Origin: Bradyrhizobium sp. 139
GTDB lineage: Bacteria > Pseudomonadota > Alphaproteobacteria > Rhizobiales > Xanthobacteraceae
Assembly (NCBI RefSeq): GCF_023074175.1
Contig: NZ_JADPKS010000088.1
Coordinates: forward strand, 17,501 to 71,617
Direction: 5' to 3'
Length of the DNA: 54,117 nt
Shown here: positions 43,158-50,103 of the stretch, piece by piece
Layout: the number at the start of each line of letters is the position of its first letter
How positions within the stretch are numbered: position 1 is the first letter of the stretch
Notes under the pieces: generated by a model
What the model was told of the DNA's origin: nothing
Seen by the model: only the letters and a program-made list of their open reading frames with translations
The model's database searches: none
Position numbers and translations under genes: made by a program

Positions 43158-44176
43158 TGAAAGAGTTTACGCCGGCTCCCGATTCCGCCTCGATCGTCTC
43201 CGTCACCGACCGCGTCAAGCCGGTCGCGCTCGGCATGGGCGTGATCTCAGCGCACTTCCTCGCCGACCGCGCCGTTTTCGTCGGCGGCGAGGAGAACGTC
43301 GCGTTCGTAGGTAGCCAAGGCGAGATCACCACGGTCGCCGTGCACAGCGGCGGCATTCTCTCGACTGCGTCCGATGGCAAGCGCCTCGTGATGGGCGGCG
43401 ACGATGGGAAAGTCGTTTCGCTCGAGGCCAAGGGCGAGGTGACGCTGCTTGCGATCGACCCGAAGCGGCGCTGGATCGATGCGGTGGCGCTGCATCCGGA
43501 CGGCGCCTATGCCTGGTCGGCTGGCAAGACGGCTTTCGTCAAGAGCGGCAAGAATGAAGAGAAGTCGATCGAGGTGCCCTCGACCGTCGGCGGACTTGCG
43601 TTCGCGCCGAAGGGCCTGCGGCTCGCGATCGCCCACTACAACGGCGCGACGTTGTGGTTTCCCAACATGGCGGCCGGCGCGGAGTTCTTGCCGTGGGCCG
43701 GTTCGCATCTCGGCGTCACCTTCAGCCCCGACAACAAGTTCCTGGTCACCACGATGCACGAGGCGGCGCTGCACGGCTGGCGGCTCGCGGATAACCGCCA
43801 CATGCGCATGACCGGCTATCCCGGCCGCGTCCGTTCGATGTCCTGGAGCGCGGGCGGCAAGGCGCTTGCGACCTCGGGCGCCGACACCGTGATCCTGTGG
43901 CCGTTCGCCAGCAAAGACGGCCCGATGGGCAAGGAGCCCGCGATGCTCGCGCCGCTGCAGGCGCGCGTGTCCGTGGTCGCCTGCCACCCCAAGAACGACA
44001 TCTTCGCCGCCGGCTACAGCGACGGCACCGTGCTGATGGTGCGTCTGGAGGACGGCGCGGAGATCCTGGTCCGCCGCAACGGCACACCAGCCGTCGCCGC
44101 GCTCGCCTGGAACGCCAAAGGCACGCTGCTGGCCTTCGCCGACGAAAATGGAGACGGCGGTCTGCTGGAACTTTAA
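43157..44176 (+). CDS. WD40-repeat protein coupled to the COG0523 GTPase
   Basis: A 339-aa cytoplasmic beta-propeller. Repeats are visible as successive strands, for example SFSPDNKFLVTT, SWSAGGKALATSGADTVILW, ACHPKNDIFAAGYSDGTVLMV and AWNAKGTLLAFADENG. About seven blades fit the length. There is no signal peptide. The start codon overlaps the cobW-type stop by one base (TGATG). WD40 propellers hold protein partners, so it may be the scaffold or client of the metallochaperone. The function is unproven. Confidence 0.88.
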   Translation: MKEFTPAPDSASIVSVTDRVKPVALGMGVISAHFLADRAVFVGGEENVAFVGSQGEITTVAVHSGGILSTASDGKRLVMGGDDGKVVSLEAKGEVTLLAIDPKRRWIDAVALHPDGAYAWSAGKTAFVKSGKNEEKSIEVPSTVGGLAFAPKGLRLAIAHYNGATLWFPNMAAGAEFLPWAGSHLGVTFSPDNKFLVTTMHEAALHGWRLADNRHMRMTGYPGRVRSMSWSAGGKALATSGADTVILWPFASKDGPMGKEPAMLAPLQARVSVVACHPKNDIFAAGYSDGTVLMVRLEDGAEILVRRNGTPAVAALAWNAKGTLLAFADENGDGGLLEL

Positions 44177-44194
44177 TCTGTCGTCGTTCTGACC

Positions 44195-44295
44195 GCAGGG
44201 TGGGCAAAGGCGCTCTTGCGCCGTGCCCACCATCTCTCCGCGAAACAGAAGTGGTGGGCACGCCGCGCGAAGAGCGCGCCTTTTGCCCACCCTAC
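44195..44295. repeat. Palindromic intergenic repeat, family B (copy 4)
   Basis: It starts GCAGGGTGGGCAAAGGCGC and ends CTTTTGCCCACCCTAC, with the inner pair GTGCCCACCA / TGGTGGGCAC shared with copy 2. It lies directly between the WD40 gene and the broken MgtC gene. Confidence 0.88.
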
Positions 44296-44307
44296 CGTAT
44301 CTCCCAA

Positions 44308-44570
44308 ATGGCGCGCGAACACATGCGGTTTCTGACGACATTCCAGATTGCTGACTTCCTCGACACGCTGGTCAGCCTGTTCACGGCCTTCGTGCTGGCA
44401 CGCTGATCGGCGCCGAGCGGCAATATCGGCAGCGCACCGCGGGCCTGCGCGCCAACGTGCTGGTTGCGGTCGGCGCCGCGGCCTTTGTCGATCTCGCCAT
44501 GCATCTAACGGGCGCCGACGGTGCCGTTCGCGTGATCTTCAATGTCGTCTCCGGCAGCACCACGGAATAA
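44308..44570 (+). pseudogene. Broken MgtC/SapB family gene
   Basis: The first frame encodes MAREHMRFLTTFQIADFLDTLVSLFTAFVLAR and stops at 44406. In another frame, from about 44400, the sequence continues LIGAERQYRQRTAGLRANVLVAVGAAAFVDLAMHLTGADGAVRV, which is the well-known MgtC core (LIGxERQxRxxxAGLRTxxLVxxGAA). Joining LAR to LIGAE needs one extra base, so a frameshift is present. Soon after, NVVSG is followed by an early stop at 44570, where the normal protein continues with IGFLGAG. Frameshift plus truncation leave a relic of a membrane protein linked to magnesium homeostasis. Confidence 0.85.
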
Positions 44571-44618
44571 GCGCGGCGTTTTGGCGCGTGAGGGGTTGGT
44601 TCCCGCTTCACCTGGCAC

Positions 44619-44643
44619 GGAACCGCAGCCCGGCGATTTCGTT
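44619..44643 (+). promoter_or_regulatory. Candidate EcfG promoter of the Pro-rich membrane protein
   Basis: GGAAC (44619-44623), 16 nt, then CGTT (44640-44643): an exact match to the EcfG consensus, 28 bp before the start codon of the next gene, on the same strand. Confidence 0.6.
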
Positions 44644-44671
44644 GATCCCGCGGACAAAGGCGGTGATCGAC

Positions 44672-45010
44672 ATGACCGGCCACAATGACAAGCGCAGATT
44701 GAAACTCGACCTGGTGATTGCCTGTTCGCTGTTCGCCGCAGGTGTCGTGATCTCAGGCATGTCGCTGGCGCAAATCCGTGCCGAGAGCCGGATGCAGACG
44801 GCGCAGGCGACGCCGCCGCTCCAGGGCACCCCGTCCGAGGATCAGAGCAAGACGCCCGCTGAATCCAAGCCTGGCGGCGACCGCCCGACGACCCCGGCGC
44901 CCGAGCCCGCCCGCCCCGATCCGCAGACGCAAGGCGCTGCGGGCGCGGCTAAACCAGCATTGCCGCAGGCACCTGCCGAGAAGATCGCGCCACCGATCAA
45001 GGAGAAGTAG
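44672..45010 (+). CDS. Pro-rich single-pass membrane protein
   Basis: A 112-aa protein: a basic N-terminus (MTGHNDKRRLKLD), one membrane helix or uncleaved signal (LVIACSLFAAGVVISGMSLA), then a long periplasmic tail rich in P, A, Q and K (TPAESKPGGDRPTTPAPEPA and similar) without folded features. I know no family for it. The N-in topology follows from the basic residues. An EcfG-type promoter 28 bp upstream suggests that it belongs to the general stress response. It is convergent with the homospermidine synthase gene across a family A repeat. Confidence 0.7.
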   Translation: MTGHNDKRRLKLDLVIACSLFAAGVVISGMSLAQIRAESRMQTAQATPPLQGTPSEDQSKTPAESKPGGDRPTTPAPEPARPDPQTQGAAGAAKPALPQAPAEKIAPPIKEK

Positions 45011-45018
45011 TTTTCCCC

Positions 45019-45135
45019 GTCATTCCGGGTTGCGACGTTGTCGCGAACTCTGATGCGCAATTGTGCATCAGAGGATCCATTGATCCGCATGCCCGATGGA
45101 TTCCGGGCTCGGCGCCACGCGTCGCCCCGGAATGA
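45019..45135. repeat. Palindromic intergenic repeat, family A (copy 3)
   Basis: It starts GTCATTCCGGG and ends CGCCCCGGAATGAC, and shares GATGCGCAATTG and GATTCCGGGCTCG with copy 2. It lies between two convergent genes, where it could act as a bidirectional transcript end. Confidence 0.85.
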
Positions 45136-45160
45136 CGGGCGGAGGGAGTCGGACTCCCCC

Positions 45161-46603
45161 TCACCGCACCAGCACATTCCGGAACTGCCAGGGATCGCTG
45201 GTATCGATATCTTCCGGAAACAGTCCCGGACGATCCGTCAGCGGCGTCCAGTCGGTGTAGAAACCCTTCACCGGGCCGAGATACGGGATCTGGATTTCCA
45301 GCAGACGATCGAAATCCATCTCGTCGGCTTCGACGATGCCTTCGTTCGGGTTTTCCAGCGCCCACACCATGCCGCCGAGCACGGCGGAGGTCACTTGCAG
45401 GCCGGTGGCGTTCTGATAGGGGGCGAGTTTGCGGGTCTCTTCGATGGAGAGCTGCGAGCCGTACCAGTAGGCATTGTTGTCGTGTCCGAACAGCAGCACA
45501 CCGAGTTCGTCGATGCCATCGACGATCTCGTTCTCATCGAGGATGTGGTGCTTTTCCTGCATCTTGGCGGCGCGGCCGAACATTTCATGCAGCGACAGCA
45601 CGGCATCGTCAGCCGGATGATAGGCATAGTGGCAGGTCGGCCGATAAATCGCCGTGCCTGATGCGTCGCGCACCGTGAAGTAATCGGCGATCGAGATCGA
45701 CTCGTTGTGGGTGACGAGGAAGCCATACTGCGCGCCGCGGGTCGGGCACCAGGTGCGCACGCGCGTGTTGGCGCCGGGCTGCATCAGATAGATGGCGGCG
45801 CCGCAGCCGGCTTCGTGGGTACGCGCATTCTCGGGCATCCATTTTTCATGGGTGCCCCAACCGAGTTCGGACGGCTGCACGCCTTCCGACAGGAAACCTT
45901 CCACCGACCAGGTGTTGACGAAAACATCAGGCTCTTTCGGCGACTTGGAGCGCTGGGTGTCGCGTTCGGCGATGTGGATGCCCTTGACACCAGCCTGCCG
46001 CATCAAGTCCGCCCATTCGGCTTTGGTCTTCGGCTTGGGAGCGTTGAGCTTCAGATCAGCGGCGACATTGAGCAGCGCCTGCTTGACGAAAAAGGACACC
46101 ATGCCAGGATTGGCGCCGCAGCAGGAGACGGCCGTGGTCGAGCCCGCGGGGCGCGCCTTCTTGGCGGCCAACGTCGCTTCGCGAAGGGCGTAATTGGAGC
46201 GCGCTTCCGGTCCCTTCGAAGCATCGAAATAGAAGCCCAGCCAAGGCTCGTTGACGGTGTCGATATAAAGAGCGCCAAGTTCGTTGCAGAGCTCCATGAT
46301 GTCGGTAGAGCCGGTATCGACCGAGAGATTGACGCAAAAACCCTGGCCACCGCCTTCAGTGAGCAGCGGGGTCAGCAAGTCGCGATAATTGTCCTTGGTC
46401 ACGCCCTGCTGGATGAACCTGACATTGTGCTTCTCGCAATGTGCCTTGCGGCCCTCGTCCTTGGGATCGATCACGGTGATGCGCGACTTGTCGTAATCGA
46501 GATGCCGCTCAATCAGAGGCAACGTGCCTTTGCCGATGGAGCCGAAGCCGACCATGACGATGGGGCCGGTAATCTTCGCGTAAATCTGCGAGGCGGGGCT
46601 CAT
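45161..46603 (-). CDS. hss: Homospermidine synthase
   Basis: A 480-aa NAD-dependent enzyme that joins two putrescine molecules to sym-homospermidine and releases ammonia. The Rossmann motif VMVGFGSIGKGTLPLIERH (residues about 16-34) is followed by the saccharopine-dehydrogenase-like core (NLSVDTGSTDIMELCNELG, YIDTVNEPWLGFY) and the acidic substrate pocket region of bacterial enzymes. The length matches the family. It leads a minus-strand group whose upstream members are RidA, a GNAT and the decarboxylase that can supply putrescine. Homospermidine is the main polyamine in many rhizobia. Confidence 0.95.
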   Translation of the reverse strand: MSPASQIYAKITGPIVMVGFGSIGKGTLPLIERHLDYDKSRITVIDPKDEGRKAHCEKHNVRFIQQGVTKDNYRDLLTPLLTEGGGQGFCVNLSVDTGSTDIMELCNELGALYIDTVNEPWLGFYFDASKGPEARSNYALREATLAAKKARPAGSTTAVSCCGANPGMVSFFVKQALLNVAADLKLNAPKPKTKAEWADLMRQAGVKGIHIAERDTQRSKSPKEPDVFVNTWSVEGFLSEGVQPSELGWGTHEKWMPENARTHEAGCGAAIYLMQPGANTRVRTWCPTRGAQYGFLVTHNESISIADYFTVRDASGTAIYRPTCHYAYHPADDAVLSLHEMFGRAAKMQEKHHILDENEIVDGIDELGVLLFGHDNNAYWYGSQLSIEETRKLAPYQNATGLQVTSAVLGGMVWALENPNEGIVEADEMDFDRLLEIQIPYLGPVKGFYTDWTPLTDRPGLFPEDIDTSDPWQFRNVLVR

Positions 46604-46651
46604 GGGATGGTTTCTCCGGAACGTGCTGGCGGATAAAGGGTGAGGGGTTGA

Positions 46652-47041
46652 TCAGGCGCTGCGGCGCTTCGCGGTCGCTTCGATCTCGACCTTCATCTCG
46701 GGCTTGTAGAGCGCCGAGACGACGAGAAGCGTTGCGGCCGGGCGGATCTCGCCGAGGACTTCGCCGCAGACGGCGAAATGCGCGTCTGCGTCCTTGGCGT
46801 CGGTGAGGTAGTAGGTCACGCGGACGAGGTCGGCCATCTCGAAGCCGCCCTCCTTCAGGGCAGCTTCGATGGTCTTGAAGCAGTTGCGTGACTGGCTGGT
46901 GACGTCGGCCGGCATTGTCATCGTCGTGTAGTCATAGCCGGTGGTTCCCGCCACGAAGGCGAACTCGCCGTCGATCACAGCGCGGCTGTAGCCGGCGGCC
47001 TTCTCGAACGGGGAGCCGGTGGAAATCAGGCGGCGGGACAT
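46652..47041 (-). CDS. RidA family protein (enamine/imine deaminase-like)
   Basis: A 129-aa RidA/YjgF/UK114 protein. Segments FAFVAGTTGYD, CFKTIEAALKEGGFEMADLVRVTYYL and IRPAATLLVVSALYKPEMKVEIEATA match the family. The last part carries the usual arginine (R105 region, IRPAAT) that binds the carboxylate in active deaminases. RidA proteins destroy reactive enamines and imines made by PLP enzymes. It lies 48 bp upstream of hss on the same strand, near a PLP decarboxylase, which suits that role. Confidence 0.9.
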   Translation of the reverse strand: MSRRLISTGSPFEKAAGYSRAVIDGEFAFVAGTTGYDYTTMTMPADVTSQSRNCFKTIEAALKEGGFEMADLVRVTYYLTDAKDADAHFAVCGEVLGEIRPAATLLVVSALYKPEMKVEIEATAKRRSA

Positions 47042-47171
47042 GGTCTCGGACCTCGAGGGTGTTTCGCGGGGTTAAAGGGCGTTTCCCGGGCCCGCGCAAC
47101 CCCCAAGGGACAGGCGCGGGTGGGCGTTACCGCGGAACGCGGCTTGGGTCCTCGCCATGATGGCAAGTCCC

Positions 47172-47759
47172 TTAAGCCGCGTGCGCGTGAGGAGCGAGCG
47201 ATGCCCGCCGTTCGGGCAAGACTGAGCCAGTCGGGACGATCATCCCGGACACGCCGTCGAGCGCACCTGCGGTGAATTCGAGCGCCAGCAGGCGGTCGCG
47301 CTCGAACGGACCGGGCAGTGAGAGCTCGCCGGTCTTCTCAGGTGAGAAGCCGAAGCGGGCGTAATAGGGGGCATCGCCGAGCAGGATCACGGCGGCATGC
47401 CCGCGCGCCCGGGCGGCGGCCAGCGCTTGTCGCATCAGCGCGGCGCCGATCCCGAGCTCGCGGCAGGCAGGGTCGACCGCCAGCGGTCCGAGGACCAGAG
47501 CGGGCCTGCCTCCGGCGCTGACGTGCCACAGACGCACGGTTCCCACGAGTTGTCCCTCGTGCACGGCGGCCAGCGCGAGGCCGGCGGCGGGTGCGCGTCC
47601 GTCGCGCAGGCGCTGGCAGGTGCGGCCGTGGCGGTTCTCGCCAAAGCAGGCATCCAGCAGCGCTTCACGCATCGCGACATCGGCAGCACGCTCGCTGCGG
47701 ATCGCGAACGAAGCGGCTTTCGACGTGAGGGCGTCTTGTGGCTTCCGAAGTGCGGTCAT
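47172..47759 (-). CDS. GNAT-family N-acetyltransferase
   Basis: A 195-aa acetyltransferase. Motif A is LGPLAVDPACRELGIGAALMRQALAAARARG (pattern R-x-x-G-I-G), motif B is AVILLGDAPYYARFGF. It resembles the YhbS-type predicted N-acetyltransferases. It lies between RidA and the ornithine/lysine decarboxylase on the same strand, so a role in acetylating a polyamine or amino acid is possible but not shown. Confidence 0.88.
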   Translation of the reverse strand: MTALRKPQDALTSKAASFAIRSERAADVAMREALLDACFGENRHGRTCQRLRDGRAPAAGLALAAVHEGQLVGTVRLWHVSAGGRPALVLGPLAVDPACRELGIGAALMRQALAAARARGHAAVILLGDAPYYARFGFSPEKTGELSLPGPFERDRLLALEFTAGALDGVSGMIVPTGSVLPERRASLAPHAHAA

Positions 47760-47838
47760 GGCGCGTCAATCCCCGCTTGAACCCGCGTGCGAGAAGCACG
47801 CCGGTCCAAGGCGTCGTCAAAAATCGAAATGTCAGGGA

Positions 47839-47860
47839 GGGAGCCGGCAAGCCGGCTCCC
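47839..47860. terminator. Hairpin downstream of the decarboxylase gene
   Basis: GGGAGCCGGC, an AA loop and GCCGGCTCCC form a perfect 10-bp stem, 32 bp past the decarboxylase stop on the minus strand. A T-rich stretch (GATTTTTGA on the minus strand) follows after 14 nt rather than at once, so termination is likely but not of the classical form. Confidence 0.6.
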
Positions 47861-47891
47861 GGGTTCGTCAGGCCTCAGAACGAGAGGCGGA

Positions 47892-49034
47892 TCAGATGTG
47901 ATAGGTCTTCAGCGGCGGGATGCCGTTGAACGCCACCGCCGAGTAGGTCGACGTATAGGCCCCGGTGCCTTCGATCAGCAATTTGTCGCCGATCTCGAGC
48001 GTGACGGGAAGCGGATACGGGTTCTTCTCGTACAGCACGTCGGCGCTGTCGCAGGTCGGACCTGCGAGCACGCACGGCGTCATGTCCGCGCCGTCATGCG
48101 GGGTGCGGATGGCGTAGCGGATCGACTCGTCCATGGTCTCGGCGAGACCGCCGAACTTGCCGATGTCCAGATAGACCCAGCGCACCTCGTCCTCGTCGCT
48201 CTTCTTCGAGATCAGCACGACCTCGGATTCGATGATGCCGGCGTTGCCCACCATGCCGCGACCCGGTTCGATGATGGTCTCCGGAATCTGGTTGCCGAAG
48301 TGCTTGCGCAGCGCGCGGAAGATCGAGCGGCCGTAGGTGACGACCGGCGGCACGTCCTTCAGGTATTTGGTCGGGAAGCCGCCGCCCATGTTGACCATGG
48401 AGAGGTTGATGCCGCGCTCGGCACAGTCGCGGAACACCTGCGAGGCCATCGCCAGCGCACGGTCCCACGCCTTCACCTTGCGCTGCTGCGAGCCGACATG
48501 GAAGGAGATGCCGCACGGCTCCAGGCCCAGGCGCTTGGCGACGTCGAGCACCTCGACGGCCATCTCCGGGTCGCAACCGAACTTGCGCGACAGCGGCCAC
48601 TCGGCGCCGGCGCAGTCATAGAGGATGCGGCAGAACACCTTCGCGCCGGGAGCGGCACGGGCGACCTTCTCGACCTCGGCGGCGCAGTCCACGGCGAAAA
48701 GCCGAATGCCGAGCGCGAAGGCGCGCGCGATGTCGCGCTCCTTCTTGATCGTGTTGCCGAAGGAGATGCGCTCGGGCGTCGCACCAGCGGTCAGCGCCAT
48801 CTCGATCTCGGCGACCGTCGCGGTGTCGAAGCAGGAGCCCATGGAAGCGAGCAGCGCCAGCACTTCCGGCGCCGGGTTCGCCTTGACGGCATAGAACACG
48901 CGGCTGTCGGGCAGCGCCTTGGCGAAGGTCTGGTAATTGTCGCGCACGACCTCGAGATCGACGACGAGGCACGGCTCGGTGTCGAGGCCATCCTTGCGGC
49001 GGTTGCGCAGGAATTCCTGGATACGATCTGTCAT
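47892..49034 (-). CDS. Type III ornithine/lysine decarboxylase (PLP)
   Basis: A 380-aa alanine-racemase-fold decarboxylase. PLP binds K51 (FYAVKANP), the glycine loop is GGG at 217-219, the phosphate-binding EPGRG lies at about 256-260, and the essential cysteine C328 is in GPTCDSADVLYE. Members decarboxylate ornithine to putrescine and often lysine to cadaverine. Homospermidine synthase in the same cluster uses putrescine, so ornithine is the likely main substrate. It is preceded by an unusually long structured leader (49035-49549). Names such as odc or ldc are used variably, so none is assigned. Confidence 0.94.
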   Translation of the reverse strand: MTDRIQEFLRNRRKDGLDTEPCLVVDLEVVRDNYQTFAKALPDSRVFYAVKANPAPEVLALLASMGSCFDTATVAEIEMALTAGATPERISFGNTIKKERDIARAFALGIRLFAVDCAAEVEKVARAAPGAKVFCRILYDCAGAEWPLSRKFGCDPEMAVEVLDVAKRLGLEPCGISFHVGSQQRKVKAWDRALAMASQVFRDCAERGINLSMVNMGGGFPTKYLKDVPPVVTYGRSIFRALRKHFGNQIPETIIEPGRGMVGNAGIIESEVVLISKKSDEDEVRWVYLDIGKFGGLAETMDESIRYAIRTPHDGADMTPCVLAGPTCDSADVLYEKNPYPLPVTLEIGDKLLIEGTGAYTSTYSAVAFNGIPPLKTYHI

Positions 49035-49549
49035 AGCACTCTCCCAAACGGCCCAGCGACGGGGATCCGTTCAAAAAATGACGTCGGATAAGAGCGCTCC
49101 GGCCAGATCACGCGATGGAGGCGTGACGAGCCAAAGACTCAAACCAGACTGTGCTGCCGTGGATTGGTTGGGAATGTTCCCACCCGCACACCTGGCAATG
49201 AAGGACAAGCCTTTTCAGTAGCCCGCGCCGGCGTTGGACTGCCGGTAGAGACCAAAAAAGCCCGATCCGTCGTTGCTTTAAGTCGCGTCCCCCGTTGAGA
49301 GCGGGGTGCGCCGGTTCGCCTCCGGCTGCCAGTCACGGTTGCAAGAAGTGAAGTCACCTTCGACAAGGCATCTCTTGAGAGAGATGCTGGACGCTCCGGG
49401 TTTGCTTTCGTCTTCAGGCCTCTTGAGCCTTCCGACTTCTGCACTTCCGAAGAGCCCCTCGGCTTCTTCACCCCTTGGCGGCTGTCCGGCCTCTTGTCCG
49501 GATACCTACCGACTGACACACGACCACAGGCACGTGCGAAATTGGGCAA
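49035..49549 (-). ncRNA. Long structured leader of the decarboxylase gene (speF-type candidate)
   Basis: About 515 nt on the minus strand without a convincing protein. Several hairpins can be read directly: GCATCTC/GAGATGC (49368-49387), a GAAGAAGCC/GGCTCTTC stem (about 49452-49472), and an ACCCCG/CGGGG stem near 49291-49307 followed some 30 nt later by a run of six U at about 49255-49260. Alphaproteobacterial ornithine decarboxylase genes are known to have a conserved leader, the speF motif; I cannot confirm a match by eye. An open frame of 136 codons in it looks non-protein-like. Confidence 0.5.
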
Positions 49550-49554
49550 GACCG

Positions 49555-49583
49555 CACATAAGCGTTTTGACTCTGGTTCGCAA
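49555..49583 (-). promoter_or_regulatory. Candidate sigma-70-type promoter of the decarboxylase leader
   Basis: On the minus strand TTGCGA (49583-49578) and TATGTG (49560-49555) are spaced by 17 nt, fair matches to -35 and -10. Transcription would start near 49548 and give a leader of about 515 nt. The remaining 49584-49711 holds no feature I can support. Confidence 0.4.
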
Positions 49584-49711
49584 GAATTTTTTTAGGCTGA
49601 CAACAGAATTGCCTAACATCTGCTTGCGCAGTGTTGCGCGAGCGATGCGGAAGATGAACGTGCGTTAAGTTTTCACAGCACGCGCGCGCATCTCTTGCGC
49701 GAGAGGAAGCG

Positions 49712-49966
49712 TCAGCCGCGCTTCGTGAACGGCTCGACGCGCTGAGCTGCGCGGATGAACGCGGTCATCACGAGCACGCCGAGTGCGAACAGCACGGCCT
49801 GAAGGATGTGCGCGCCCTGATCGCCGAGCCCGAACAGGATCGCGAGCGCCCAGCCGCCGGCGAACGCGGCGCCGAATACTTCGGCGCCGATCAGGATGGC
49901 AGCGCTGATGACGGTGATGACGCTTGGCCAGACGATCTGACGGGAAGACGAGGAAGGCGCGTTCAT
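49712..49966 (-). CDS. Small two-helix membrane protein
   Basis: An 84-aa protein with two hydrophobic helices (about residues 11-32, VWPSVITVISAAILIGAEVFG, and 50-70, HILQAVLFALGVLVMTAFI) joined by an Ala/Gly-rich third hydrophobic stretch, and a basic C-terminus (QRVEPFTKRG). I recognise no family. The start at 49966 (MNAPSSSSRQIV) was chosen because the frame above it looks non-coding. It is divergent from the M3 peptidase gene. No function is proposed. Confidence 0.65.
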   Translation of the reverse strand: MNAPSSSSRQIVWPSVITVISAAILIGAEVFGAAFAGGWALAILFGLGDQGAHILQAVLFALGVLVMTAFIRAAQRVEPFTKRG

Positions 49967-50103
49967 GAGCTCAGGGGTCCCTAGGCTTCGAGGGCCGCAA
50001 TCTCCCCGAAAAGGCGGCCGGGAGCAAGGGCAAATGGCCCAAAAAAGCCCCATCGCGTGCTATAGCTGGCCGCAACAAATCAGCTCAAAAATCGGGACTT
50101 GCG

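Noticed and set aside
49139..49549. A 136-codon open frame in the decarboxylase leader
   Set aside because: Composition is Arg/Ser/Thr-rich without hydrophobic core, it overlaps strong hairpins, and it lies where a regulatory leader is expected.
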